A program made the translations under genes and the position numbers. This document shows positions 7,684 through 15,943 of a DNA stretch of 64,000 nt, one piece after another. The notes beneath the pieces are model-generated. The model saw nothing but the letters and a program-made list of their open reading frames with translations, did not search any database and was not told the origin of the DNA. Source of the DNA: a bacterium (GTDB lineage: Bacteria > Vulcanimicrobiota > Vulcanimicrobiia > Vulcanimicrobiales > Vulcanimicrobiaceae); NCBI GenBank assembly GCA_021790935.1, contig JAJYFL010000002.1, forward strand, positions 62,001 through 126,000, read 5' to 3'. Numbering within the stretch: position 1 is the stretch's first letter; the number at the start of each line of letters is the position of its first letter.

Positions 7684-8700
7684 TCACTGCCACGGTTCCC
7701 ACGGGCCTTCGTAGAGGTTCTCGAACGCGGCGGCCGGCGGCGGATACGGCATGGCCTCGGCTCTGTCCGTAGCTTCGTTCGTTTCGGCCAGCACAGACGA
7801 CTTCAAATCTTCGATATCGGTTAGCGTCAAGACGCCGCGGGCGATCAAGAAGCGCTCGAATTTCGGCACGGGGTCGTCCTTGCGGCGCTCGGCGACCTCT
7901 TCGCGCGTGCGATAGGTGCGGTCGTCGTCGTCGGTCGTATGCGAGAGGAAGCGGTAGCACTTCGCCTCGAGCAGCGTCGGCCCGCCGCCCGATCGAGCCC
8001 GTTCCATCGCTTCGGCGACCGCCGCGTAAGACGCGATCGGGTCGAAACCGTCGACGACGGCGCCGGGAATACCATAGCCGGCTGCCCTCTTGTAGACGTC
8101 CGGCTGGCCCATCTGTTTGGAGAGCGGCGTGCTGATCGCCCACTCGTTGTTCTCGCAGAGAAAGACGACGGGCAGTTCCGCAACCGCGGCAAAGTTGACG
8201 GCTTCGTGCCACTCGCCTTCGCTGGTCGCGCCGTCGCCGAAGGTCGTCAAGACCGCGCGCCCGGCCTCCCGGCGCAACTTGACCGCGTAGGCTGCTCCGA
8301 CCGCGTGGCAGGTCTGCGCGGCGATGAGCGAACTGATGGTCTGCAGGCCGAGAGCCCGCGCCGCATAGTGATGGGGAAACTGCCGCCCGCCCGACCGGTC
8401 CGCGGCTCGCGCGAAGAGCGAGAGCAGGACGTCGTAAGCGGTGAGCCCGATGCCGAGCGCGAGGCCCAGATCGCGATAGTAGGGGACGAGGATGTCGTGG
8501 CCGCGCCGAAAGGCCATGGCGGCCCCCGCCTGCACCGCCTCGTGCCCTTCGCTCGCCGAAGCGAACGGAATCTTTCCTTGGCGGTTGAGCTGGAAGCCGC
8601 GGCTTTCGAGGGTGCGCTGCAGCAGCATCGTCCGCAGCATCGCAGCCAGTTGCCCGTCGCTTAGGCCGTGCCGCTCAAAGGGGGCCAGCTCGGGTCGCAT
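7684..8700 (-). CDS. Second E1-alpha paralogue of the 2-oxoacid dehydrogenase
   Basis: A 338-aa E1-alpha paralogous to the downstream copy and just as complete: GDGATSEGEWHEAVNFA...CENN for thiamine diphosphate and TYRTREEVA in the regulatory loop. The pair differ in substrate-side segments (PHHYAARALGLQTISSLIAAQTCHA here, PNHYSSKKAGLISF in the other copy), which suggests different oxoacid preference or a regulatory pairing. Only one E1-beta gene follows. The start may be ATG 8700 or an in-frame GTG at 8712; neither has a strong ribosome site. It is the first gene of the minus-strand run and diverges from the M20 amidohydrolase. Confidence 0.87.
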   Translation of the reverse strand: MRPELAPFERHGLSDGQLAAMLRTMLLQRTLESRGFQLNRQGKIPFASASEGHEAVQAGAAMAFRRGHDILVPYYRDLGLALGIGLTAYDVLLSLFARAADRSGGRQFPHHYAARALGLQTISSLIAAQTCHAVGAAYAVKLRREAGRAVLTTFGDGATSEGEWHEAVNFAAVAELPVVFLCENNEWAISTPLSKQMGQPDVYKRAAGYGIPGAVVDGFDPIASYAAVAEAMERARSGGGPTLLEAKCYRFLSHTTDDDDRTYRTREEVAERRKDDPVPKFERFLIARGVLTLTDIEDLKSSVLAETNEATDRAEAMPYPPPAAAFENLYEGPWEPWQ

Positions 8701-8790
8701 GTTTGCCGCCACGCAGCCTACATCGGTCGCCGCGGGCCGGAAATCCTGCGAGCAGTAAACGCCTTCTTCCGCGCCTAAGCAAGCGGCCTT

Positions 8791-9954
8791 GTGAGCGTTT
8801 TAGCGGGCGTGCCGCACGACGAGTTGGTCCGCGTGCGGCGGTATCTTCACCGCTGCCCGGAACTCTCGATGGCGGAGGTCGAAACGGCGGCGTTCGTCGA
8901 GCGCGAGCTGCGCGCTCTTGATTTCGACGAGATCCGTACTGGAGTCGGCGGGACGGGGATCCTCGCGACGCTTCGCGGGGGGCGCCCGGGTCCGGTGACG
9001 CTCCTGCGCGCGGATATGGATGCGCTCCCGGTCACCGAGCTCAACGACGTGCCGTACGCCTCCACGAAGCCGGGCGTGATGCACGCTTGTGGGCACGACG
9101 CGCACGTCGCGATCTTATCGTGTGCGGCCAAAGATCTCGCTCGCCGCAGGGCCGAGGTCCCCGGGACGCTCGTCTTCTGCTTCCAGCCCGGCGAAGAGGG
9201 AGCGGCGGGTAACAAACTCATGATCGACGACGGTGCGCTCGAGAACCCGCACGTCGACCGGGTCTTCGCGCTGCACGTCTACAGCGGCCTCGACGTGGGG
9301 AAGATCGGGGTGCGTGACGGCGCCTTCTTCGCTTCGTCCGATCGCTTCGTGCTGCGTTTGAAAGGCAGCGGCGGGCACGGTGCGATGCCGGACCTCAGCG
9401 TCGACCCGATCGTCGCCGCCTCGTACCTCGTTACGATGCTGCAGACGCTTGCGAGCCGCGAGGTCGCTCCGCGTGAGCCGGTCGTAGTGACCATCGGAAA
9501 GATCGAGAGCGGAAGCACGTTCAACGTCATCCCCGATGAAGCCGAGATGCTCGGGACGGTGCGAGCGTTCGACGAAGCCGTACGGCGCACGATGCCGGAG
9601 CGCATGGAGCGCATCGTTGCCGGCCTCTGCGCCTCGCTGCGCCTAACCTATGAGTTCGAGTACCTCTGGGGTTACCCGACGACGGTCAACGACGCGGCTG
9701 CCAACGAGGTCGTTCGCGAAGTTGGGCGCGGCGCGCTCGGCGCGGCCAACGTCGTTGACGGGCACGAGATCGTCATGTGGTCCGAGGATATGTCGTACAT
9801 GCAGGAGCTGCGGCCCGGATCGTATCTCCTGGTCGGCGCTCGTGGCCCGCAGCTCGGGACGTATCCGCAGCACAGCGCCCGCTACGATATCGACGAGCGG
9901 GCGCTGGACGTGGGCTACAGCGTAATGCTTGGCCTCGGGCTGCGAGGCGCTTAG
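8791..9954 (+). CDS. M20 family amidohydrolase (N-acyl-amino-acid type)
   Basis: A 387-aa two-metal peptidase/deacylase of the M20D group (hippurate hydrolase / N-acyl amino acid amidohydrolase). Metal and catalytic residues appear in LLRADMDALPV, MHACGHDAHVAIL and FCFQPGEEGAAG. The dimerisation insert has the GSGGHGAMPD segment with a conserved His. The expected late metal-binding His is visible as QHSARYDID. It probably hydrolyses an N-acylated amino acid or amino-acid ester in the cytoplasm; the substrate cannot be read from sequence. GTG start at 8791. Its TAG stop is the first three bases of a repeat-end remnant. Confidence 0.85.
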   Translation: MSVLAGVPHDELVRVRRYLHRCPELSMAEVETAAFVERELRALDFDEIRTGVGGTGILATLRGGRPGPVTLLRADMDALPVTELNDVPYASTKPGVMHACGHDAHVAILSCAAKDLARRRAEVPGTLVFCFQPGEEGAAGNKLMIDDGALENPHVDRVFALHVYSGLDVGKIGVRDGAFFASSDRFVLRLKGSGGHGAMPDLSVDPIVAASYLVTMLQTLASREVAPREPVVVTIGKIESGSTFNVIPDEAEMLGTVRAFDEAVRRTMPERMERIVAGLCASLRLTYEFEYLWGYPTTVNDAAANEVVREVGRGALGAANVVDGHEIVMWSEDMSYMQELRPGSYLLVGARGPQLGTYPQHSARYDIDERALDVGYSVMLGLGLRGA

Positions 9955-9970
9955 GAGGCTGTCGGAGTTA
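9952..9970. repeat. Solo end of the 167-bp repeat
   Basis: TAGGAGGCTGTCGGAGTTA is identical to the terminal repeat of copy 3, but no second arm or internal part follows. It lies exactly between two convergent genes and supplies both stop codons: TAG for the amidohydrolase on the plus strand and TAA (read from TTA) for the small gene on the minus strand. It is a remnant of an insertion or a partial deletion product. Confidence 0.6.
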
Positions 9971-10222
9971 GCCGGGGCGCTTGCCGATGTCGTCGCGAAT
10001 CGCTTGCGCGGCAGCTTCGGCGGCGGCTCTTGCCTTTCGAGCGCCGACCTTCAAGAGGCCGCCGATCTGGCTCAGCGCTTCTTGCGTCTGCGCCTGCGTC
10101 TCTAGCAGGGCCTCTCGCGCCTGCGGCGAGAGGCGCTCGCGCTGCCTCTCGATGCCGTCGCCGATCTGTTTACCGAGGTCTCGGGCTGCCTGCTTGGCTT
10201 TGTCGAGCGGGTCGTCATGCAT
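9968..10222 (-). CDS. Small charged helical protein, function unknown
   Basis: An 84-aa highly charged protein starting MHDDPLDKAKQAARD. It looks wholly helical and rich in Ala, Arg, Gln and Lys (IERQRERLSPQAREAL, ARKARAAAEAAAQAI), so it may form a coiled coil or an amphipathic bundle. I recognise no family. ATG 10222 is preferred to upstream in-frame codons, which would enter the neighbouring spacer. Its last residues and stop run into the solo repeat end. It is co-directional with the beta-CASP nuclease gene upstream (56-bp gap). Confidence 0.55.
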   Translation of the reverse strand: MHDDPLDKAKQAARDLGKQIGDGIERQRERLSPQAREALLETQAQTQEALSQIGGLLKVGARKARAAAEAAAQAIRDDIGKRPG

Positions 10223-10278
10223 GTTTCGGCCATCCTTCTCAGACGCTCTACCTTGCGAAAGCGGCGGGTGTTTCGCGG

Positions 10279-11634
10279 CTATATTTCGACGGTCGTGCCG
10301 CGCCGAGCGACCTCCGCAGGCCAGCCGAGACTCTCTCGGGCGAGCGTAGCCAGCGACGCGGCCGACTCCGGTTCGCCATGCACGGCGTAGAGGTGCGGCT
10401 TGGCCGAACACGTCGAAAGCCAGCGCCGCAGATCGTTCTCGTCGGCGTGCGCGCTGTAGCCGGCGAGATGGACGATCGCCGCTCGCACCGGCAGTGAATC
10501 GCCGTAGATCTTGATGACGTGGGCGCCATGCACCAGCGCGAATCCGAGGGTCCCTACCCCCTGGTAGCCGACGAAGACGATCGTAGCGCGTATGTCGGAG
10601 AGATGGTTGTGCAGATGGTGCAGAACGCGGCCGCCCGCCGCCATCCCGCTTGCCGAGACGACGATATGGGTGCCGCCGAGCGCGTTCAACGCTTTAGACT
10701 CCTCGGTCGTCACGGCCACCGTGAGATTCCGGCAGCCGAACGTGCCGTCGGCGGCGACGTCGGCCAGCGGCTTGTGCGCCTCCGGGAACGTGCGAAAGAG
10801 TGCATCTACCTTGGCTGCCATCGGGCTGTCCAAATATACCGGAATCGCCGCGATCGCCGGCTCCGAGCGCTGCAAGCGCCCTATAGAGTAGAGAATATCC
10901 TGCGTGCGCTCCACGGCAAACGCCGGAATCACGATCGGGCCGCGCCGGCGGGCGGCGTCGAGCAGCGCCGTTCGGAAGGCTCCGAGCGAATCCGGCGGGT
11001 GCACGCGGTCGCCGTACGTCGATTCGCAGACGATCGCGTCGGCGGCGCCGATCGGCGACGGATCGTAGAGCAGCGGACGGTCGTACCGGCCCACGTCGCC
11101 CGAGAAGACGACTCGCTTGCCTTCGATATCGATCTCGGCAAACGCCGAGCCGAGAATGTGCCCGGCGTTCTTGTAGGTCACGCGCGCGCCGCAGACCTCG
11201 AACGGCGTTTCAAGCGGTTCGGTCTGGATCAGCGATAGCGTACGCCTCACGTCGGACTCATCGTAAAACGGCGGGGGAGCGTGCGGGCGCTCGTGATGGA
11301 AGCCGCGCTGATAGAGGTGCTGCTGTAGGTTTGCGGCATCTTCGAGCACGATGTCGATCAGGGCCGCCGTCGCGGGCGTGCAGTGGATCGCACCGCGAAA
11401 GCCGTCTTTGACGAGCTTCGGAAGGTAACCGACGTGATCGACGTGCCCGTGCGTTACGACGACGGACTCGACGCCCGCGGGAGCGATCGGCAGGCGCGCG
11501 TCGTTGAGCGCGCGTACGTCTGCGGCCCCTTGAAAGAGGCCGCAATCTACGAAGAAGCGCCGCCCTTGAGTCTCGACGAGGTGCTTGCTCCCCGTCACGG
11601 TGCCGGCGGCACCGACGAAGGTGATCTCAGCCAC
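10279..11634 (-). CDS. Beta-CASP metallo-beta-lactamase nuclease
   Basis: A 451-aa MBL-fold protein with a beta-CASP insert, of the CPSF73/YsdC-like group of RNA nucleases. The zinc motif is T-H62-G-H64-V-D66-H67. The AGHILGSAF segment and SGDVGR block are also present. SASGMAAGGRVLHHL is the beta-CASP motif seen in these nucleases, followed by HSAHADENDL and VHGEPESA. It probably cuts or trims RNA in the cytoplasm. The GTG at 11634 overlaps the stop of the LOG-like gene by 8 nt, which fixes the start. Confidence 0.87.
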   Translation of the reverse strand: MAEITFVGAAGTVTGSKHLVETQGRRFFVDCGLFQGAADVRALNDARLPIAPAGVESVVVTHGHVDHVGYLPKLVKDGFRGAIHCTPATAALIDIVLEDAANLQQHLYQRGFHHERPHAPPPFYDESDVRRTLSLIQTEPLETPFEVCGARVTYKNAGHILGSAFAEIDIEGKRVVFSGDVGRYDRPLLYDPSPIGAADAIVCESTYGDRVHPPDSLGAFRTALLDAARRRGPIVIPAFAVERTQDILYSIGRLQRSEPAIAAIPVYLDSPMAAKVDALFRTFPEAHKPLADVAADGTFGCRNLTVAVTTEESKALNALGGTHIVVSASGMAAGGRVLHHLHNHLSDIRATIVFVGYQGVGTLGFALVHGAHVIKIYGDSLPVRAAIVHLAGYSAHADENDLRRWLSTCSAKPHLYAVHGEPESAASLATLARESLGWPAEVARRGTTVEI

Positions 11635-12244
11635 GGGCCCGTTGCGCGATCTGCGGGAGCTGCAGCGACTGCTCGAGGTTACGGTTGAAGGCGGTTGAGG
11701 ACGGCATCGCTTCGGCCAGATACCGGTCGAGGCAGCGATCGACCAGCTCTTCGGGGAGAGCACTCGTGAGGATCGTCGAGCCCGTATCCTTTTTCACCAG
11801 TGAGGCGATCGAGGTGAGGTCGTTCGATATGCCGCCGGAGCCGGTCAGAATGCCGATGAGTTTTCCTTCGTCGTAGGCGATACAAAACTCGCCGAGCGTC
11901 CCGCTGCGCCCGCCGAGGAAGAGTACGAAATCCGAACTATGGATGTTGTGCGTCTCTCGCCCCATCAAGCCCGACCCGGTGAAGACCATGGTGGTGTAGG
12001 GCTGCAGCGGAGAGTCGTAGACGTTGACGTGCTCCTCGCGAGAGTGCGCGGGCGAGACGCCGAGGCTCACGCCCCCCTTCTCGTGAGCGCCGAGTACCGC
12101 CGCATGCGGCAGACCGGGGCATGCGCCGGTTACGATGGTTGCGCCGTGCTCCGCAATTCGCCGCCCGAGCCGGTGCGCCAAGGCGAGACTTTCTTGCGTG
12201 ATGCGGCCGCCGGCCGATCCCATAACGCCGATTTGAATCTTCAT
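11627..12244 (-). CDS. LOG / TIGR00725-type nucleotide-binding Rossmann protein
   Basis: A 205-aa Rossmann protein of the LOG superfamily (cytokinin riboside monophosphate phosphoribohydrolases and relatives). It opens with IQIGVMGSAGGRI, has a GACPGLPHAA nucleotide loop, and the catalytic-type GGRSGTLGEF in place of the more common PGGxGTxxE. It may hydrolyse a nucleotide N-glycosidic bond. ATG 12244 begins the domain directly. It is coupled by an 8-nt overlap to the beta-CASP nuclease, so a joint role in nucleotide or RNA turnover is possible but only inferred. Confidence 0.75.
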   Translation of the reverse strand: MKIQIGVMGSAGGRITQESLALAHRLGRRIAEHGATIVTGACPGLPHAAVLGAHEKGGVSLGVSPAHSREEHVNVYDSPLQPYTTMVFTGSGLMGRETHNIHSSDFVLFLGGRSGTLGEFCIAYDEGKLIGILTGSGGISNDLTSIASLVKKDTGSTILTSALPEELVDRCLDRYLAEAMPSSTAFNRNLEQSLQLPQIAQRARG

Positions 12245-12360
12245 AGGGCCTCGTGCTAAGCAAACTTGGCAGCGTTTTTCGGTGCCGGGATACGACGACC
12301 TTGAACGCCGGCGGAAGGGGGCTAAGGTGCCGGGCATCCGTTGCTCGAAGCCAGATCGAT

Positions 12361-14016
12361 ATGGCAGAGCGCGACAGACTCGAAGTAGACGTCCTCTTCG
12401 TCGGCGCGGGACCGGCGAGCTTGGCCGGCGCGATCCGGCTCATGCAGCTCGCCAAAGCGGCCGGGCGCGAGCTCGAGGTGCTGGTGATCGACAAAGGCGC
12501 GGAGATAGGCAGCCACGGCATCTCAGGCGCCGTGATGGACCCGCGCGCGCTCGACGAGTTGCTGCCGGAGTGGCGGGAGCGGAACGCGCCCGTCGAGTCG
12601 CCGGTTACCGGAGATCGGCTATGGTTTCTCACCGAAAGCGGGAAGATCGAGGCCCCGATCGTGCCGCCGATGATGAACAATCACGGCAAGTACGTCGTTT
12701 CGCTGCAGAAGATGGCCCGATGGCTTGGCGAGCGTGCCGAGGAGGCGGGCGCGCAGGTCTTTCCAGCCTTTCCCGGCCAAGAGCTCCTTTGGGACGGCGA
12801 TCGCGCGATCGGCGTTCGCACCGGCGACAAAGGCGTCGACAAGCACGGCAACCCGAAGGCGAACTACGAACCGGGTGCCGACATCCTTGCGAAGATCGTC
12901 ATCCTCGGCGAGGGCCCACGCGGGACGCTTGCCAAGCAAGCCGTCAGCCGGCTGAAGCTCGATGCGGAACGCGAACCCCAAGTCTACGCCACCGGGGTGA
13001 AAGAGATCTGGCAGTGCGCGCCGGGGAGCGTGCGAGCGGGCAGCGTGATCCATACGCTGGGTTTTCCGTTGCGCGCCGAGACATTTGGCGGCGGCTTCGT
13101 CTACGGCATGGCCGGCGACGTTCTCGACGTCGGATTCGTGACGGGCTTGGACGCCAAAGATCCGACGAACGATCCGCACAACGAGTTTCAGCGCTTCAAG
13201 ACGCATCCGGCGATACGCAGGCTGCTCGAGGGTGCGGCGCTGCTGCGCTACGGGGCGAAGGCGATCCCGGAGGGCGGTCTCTTCGCGATGCCGCGGTTCT
13301 ACGCCGACGGGTTGATGATCGTCGGGGACTCGGCCGGCTTCTTGAACGGCATGCGCCTCAAAGGCTTACATCTGGGGATGAAGTCGGGGATGCTGGCCGC
13401 GCAGACTGCGTGGGAGGCGCTGCAGGCCGGCGCCTACGACCGGCGGCAGCTCGGCGCCTACGAGGTGGGTTTCAAAGCTTCGTGGGCCTACGACGAGATG
13501 CGTACCGCTCGCAACTTTCATCAAGGTTTCAGCGGCGGTCTCGCCGCGGGGCTGTTCAACGTCGGTCTAGGCATGATCTCGGGCGGCCGCGGCTTCGGGA
13601 CGACCGATCGGCTGCATGGCGAGCCGGGTCACGAGCGAATGGAGAAGCGCGGCTGGCAGCCGAAAGAATCGCCGCGGGCACCGATCGACGGCGTCCTCAC
13701 CTTCGACAAGGTGACCGACGTCTACAAGAGCGGTACGATGCATGAGGAAGACCAGCCGTGCCACCTGCAGGTTGCCGACACCGCTATCTGTCGCGATCGC
13801 TGCACCGTAGAGTACGGCAACCCATGCGCCTATTTTTGCCCGGCAGCGGTCTACGAACCGCTTTTTGAGAAGAAGGGCGACGGCTTCGAAGGGCGGCTGC
13901 AGATCAATTTCACCAACTGCGTTCACTGCAAGACCTGTGACATCGCCGATCCGTACCAGATCATCACGTGGGTACCTCCGCAGGGTGGCGAGGGCCCGGT
14001 CTATACGGGGCTTTGA
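12361..14016 (+). CDS. Electron-transfer flavoprotein-quinone oxidoreductase
   Basis: A 551-aa ETF:quinone oxidoreductase. It takes electrons from ETF and passes them to the membrane quinone pool, presumably menaquinone here. The FAD-binding start DVLFVGAGPASLAGA, the internal GDSAGFLNGMRLKGLH block and a C-terminal Fe-S segment with Cys residues in ICRDRCTVEYGNPCAYFCP and CVHCKTCDI are all in place. The length fits the single-chain ETF-QO family. ATG 12361 starts the FAD domain; the preceding 116 bp is the divergent spacer with the LOG gene. No ETF subunit genes lie nearby. thiS begins 1 bp after its stop. Confidence 0.9.
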   Translation: MAERDRLEVDVLFVGAGPASLAGAIRLMQLAKAAGRELEVLVIDKGAEIGSHGISGAVMDPRALDELLPEWRERNAPVESPVTGDRLWFLTESGKIEAPIVPPMMNNHGKYVVSLQKMARWLGERAEEAGAQVFPAFPGQELLWDGDRAIGVRTGDKGVDKHGNPKANYEPGADILAKIVILGEGPRGTLAKQAVSRLKLDAEREPQVYATGVKEIWQCAPGSVRAGSVIHTLGFPLRAETFGGGFVYGMAGDVLDVGFVTGLDAKDPTNDPHNEFQRFKTHPAIRRLLEGAALLRYGAKAIPEGGLFAMPRFYADGLMIVGDSAGFLNGMRLKGLHLGMKSGMLAAQTAWEALQAGAYDRRQLGAYEVGFKASWAYDEMRTARNFHQGFSGGLAAGLFNVGLGMISGGRGFGTTDRLHGEPGHERMEKRGWQPKESPRAPIDGVLTFDKVTDVYKSGTMHEEDQPCHLQVADTAICRDRCTVEYGNPCAYFCPAAVYEPLFEKKGDGFEGRLQINFTNCVHCKTCDIADPYQIITWVPPQGGEGPVYTGL

Positions 14017-14017
14017 G

Positions 14018-14233
14018 ATGACCGGCGAGACGGTTCTGGTTACAATCAATGGTGACCGACGCACCATGCCGGCGGGGATGACGGTCGAGCGGTTGCTCGA
14101 ACGTTTGGAGGCGGCGCCGGCCGGCATCGCCGTTGCGAAGAACGGGCACGTCGTGCGGCGATCCTCGTTTGGGCGCGAACGCATCGACGACGGCGACCGC
14201 ATCGAAATAATCAAGGCCGTGGCGGGCGGATAA
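14018..14233 (+). CDS. thiS: Sulfur carrier protein ThiS
   Basis: A 71-aa beta-grasp protein ending in the diagnostic Gly-Gly (AVAGG). The C-terminal glycine is adenylylated and thiocarboxylated to donate sulfur for the thiazole of thiamine. The ATG lies 1 bp after the ETF-QO stop, and thiG follows 4 bp later, so they are one operon. No thiF adenylyltransferase is encoded here; a rhodanese ends the operon. Confidence 0.9.
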   Translation: MTGETVLVTINGDRRTMPAGMTVERLLERLEAAPAGIAVAKNGHVVRRSSFGRERIDDGDRIEIIKAVAGG

Positions 14234-14237
14234 GGAT

Positions 14238-15023
14238 ATGACTGACACCTTCAACATCGGCAAGTACGAATTCACGTCGCGACTCATCGTCGGAACCGGC
14301 AAGTATTCGACGATGGAGGCGATGCAGGCCGCGCATGCTGCGAGCGGAGCGCAGATGGTGACGGTTGCCATCCGGCGCATCGCTCTCGACGATCCACGCG
14401 GCAAGAGCATGCTCGATTTCATCGATCGTACGAAGTACGCGATACTGCCGAACACGGCCGGCTGCTATACGGCGGACGAGGCGGTCTTGACGGCGCAGCT
14501 CGCCCGAGAGTTGCTCGATACCGATCTGATCAAGCTCGAGGTCATCGGCGACGCACGCACGCTCTATCCGGATACGCGCGCAACCCTGGCGGCGGCCGAG
14601 AGACTCGTCAAAGACGGCTTTACGGTCCTGCCGTACATCCTGGACGACCCGGTCGCATGCAAGCAGTTGGAGGAGGTCGGCTGCTCGGCGGTGATGCCGC
14701 TGGCGGCGCCCATCGGCAGCGGCCTGGGCGTCTGCAACCCGTACTCGATTCGCATCATCAAGGAAGGCGCCCACGTTCCCGTGATCGTCGACGCCGGCGT
14801 CGGGACCGCAAGCGATGCTGCCGTGGCAATGGAGTTGGGTGCCGACGCACTGCTGATGAACACGGGGATCGCCGCCGCACGAGATCCGGCATTGATGGCC
14901 GAGGCGATGCGCGACGCAGTCGCCGCCGGGCGGAAAGCCTTTCTCGCCGGCCGGATGGAGAAGCGCCTCTATGCCAACGCCTCGAGCCCGATGCGCGATC
15001 TCATATCCAGCGCCGGAGCGTAG
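14238..15023 (+). CDS. thiG: Thiazole synthase
   Basis: A 261-aa TIM-barrel ThiG that joins 1-deoxyxylulose 5-phosphate, dehydroglycine and ThiS thiocarboxylate to form the thiazole phosphate. The start [10 protein letters not shown], the Schiff-base lysine in [15 protein letters not shown], and [12 protein letters not shown] with MNTGIA for phosphate binding are all standard. It sits between thiS and a rhodanese gene with 4- and 5-bp gaps. Confidence 0.94.
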   Translation: MTDTFNIGKYEFTSRLIVGTGKYSTMEAMQAAHAASGAQMVTVAIRRIALDDPRGKSMLDFIDRTKYAILPNTAGCYTADEAVLTAQLARELLDTDLIKLEVIGDARTLYPDTRATLAAAERLVKDGFTVLPYILDDPVACKQLEEVGCSAVMPLAAPIGSGLGVCNPYSIRIIKEGAHVPVIVDAGVGTASDAAVAMELGADALLMNTGIAAARDPALMAEAMRDAVAAGRKAFLAGRMEKRLYANASSPMRDLISSAGA

Positions 15024-15028
15024 ATCCG

Positions 15029-15346
15029 ATGCGAGATATCTCCGTTGAAGAACTAGGCGAATGGCGCCTCCAAGGGCGCACGTTCGTGCTGTTGGACGTG
15101 CGCGAACCGGTAGAACTGCGCCTTGCGCGGATCGAGGGCGCGCTGCATATTCCGATGCGCGCGCTGGCGCAGCGCACCGAAGAACTCGACCGCGAGGTGG
15201 AGATCGTGGTGTTGTGCCATTCGGGATCTCGCAGCGCGCACGCCGCGCGGTTTCTCGCAGCAAACGGCTTCACGCGGGTCTACAACCTACGGGGCGGAAT
15301 CGACGCATACGCGCGCCGCATCGATCCTACGATCCCGACCTACTAA
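15029..15346 (+). CDS. Rhodanese-domain protein
   Basis: A 105-aa single rhodanese domain. The active-site loop is VVLCHSGSRSAHAA, with the catalytic Cys that carries a persulfide, and the DVREPVE CH2A motif lies upstream. ATG 15029 follows thiG by 5 bp. Its place at the end of the thiS-thiG operon suggests it delivers sulfur for ThiS thiocarboxylate formation, as the rhodanese domain of ThiI does in enterobacteria; that role is inferred. Confidence 0.85.
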   Translation: MRDISVEELGEWRLQGRTFVLLDVREPVELRLARIEGALHIPMRALAQRTEELDREVEIVVLCHSGSRSAHAARFLAANGFTRVYNLRGGIDAYARRIDPTIPTY

Positions 15347-15349
15347 CTC

Positions 15350-15943
15350 CTAGGAGGCGTAGCGCTCGGGAGCCCGCACCGCCTTCGCGAACCAGTGCAC
15401 GCTTCCCGATAGGGGGGCGTTTGCGTGCGCCCAACTGCCGGCGATGCGATCGACGCCGACCGCCGTCAACGACTCCACCACGAACGACGCGCCAAGGATT
15501 GCGCGCAGCCGCCGTTCGTCGAAAAAGTGGTGGGGAACGCCGCGCTCGTCGCCCTCGGTGGGTGCGAAGGTGTTTTCGCCGAGCCCACGCCCGCGGGCGA
15601 AGCGCGCGTCTGAGGTGGAGCCAAACGTAGCGTAGAGCGGAGCGCCGGTTTCGAGTACGCGCGCGACGGCGAGCAGCATCGCCGCGAGATCGGAGGGCAT
15701 CCCGTGCAGAAAGGCGTGGGTGCTGAGCGCGGCGGCGAAGGGTCCCGATGGCATCGTGCAATCGCCGCCGATCGTCGTGACGGCGAATCCCGCTTGGAGC
15801 AGGGCCCTCGCGTTACGGGCGCTGCCGCCTCCGAGTTCGAGGATGGTGGCGCCGGGCCGCATCCGCATCCGCTCGATGAGCGCGAGGGCCAACGGATGCG
15901 GCGGCTGGATGTTCCCTTGCTCGGGCGGCGAACTCGGTAGCAT
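15350..15943 (-). CDS. SAM-dependent methyltransferase
   Basis: A 197-aa class I methyltransferase. The SAM loop is TILELGGGSARNA near residue 32 (motif I), and IGGDCTMPSGPF fits the acidic second strand region. The substrate is unknown. Its ATG is in the tetramer CATG, shared with the divergent channel gene, so the two start codons overlap by two bases. It converges with the rhodanese gene (3 bp between stops). Confidence 0.72.
   Translation of the reverse strand: MLPSSPPEQGNIQPPHPLALALIERMRMRPGATILELGGGSARNARALLQAGFAVTTIGGDCTMPSGPFAAALSTHAFLHGMPSDLAAMLLAVARVLETGAPLYATFGSTSDARFARGRGLGENTFAPTEGDERGVPHHFFDERRLRAILGASFVVESLTAVGVDRIAGSWAHANAPLSGSVHWFAKAVRAPERYAS

Noticed and set aside
15340-15360. 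AACTCCTAGGAGG near the methyltransferase end, similar to the repeat arm
   Set aside because: Only eight bases match and the rest diverges; it is a chance palindrome.
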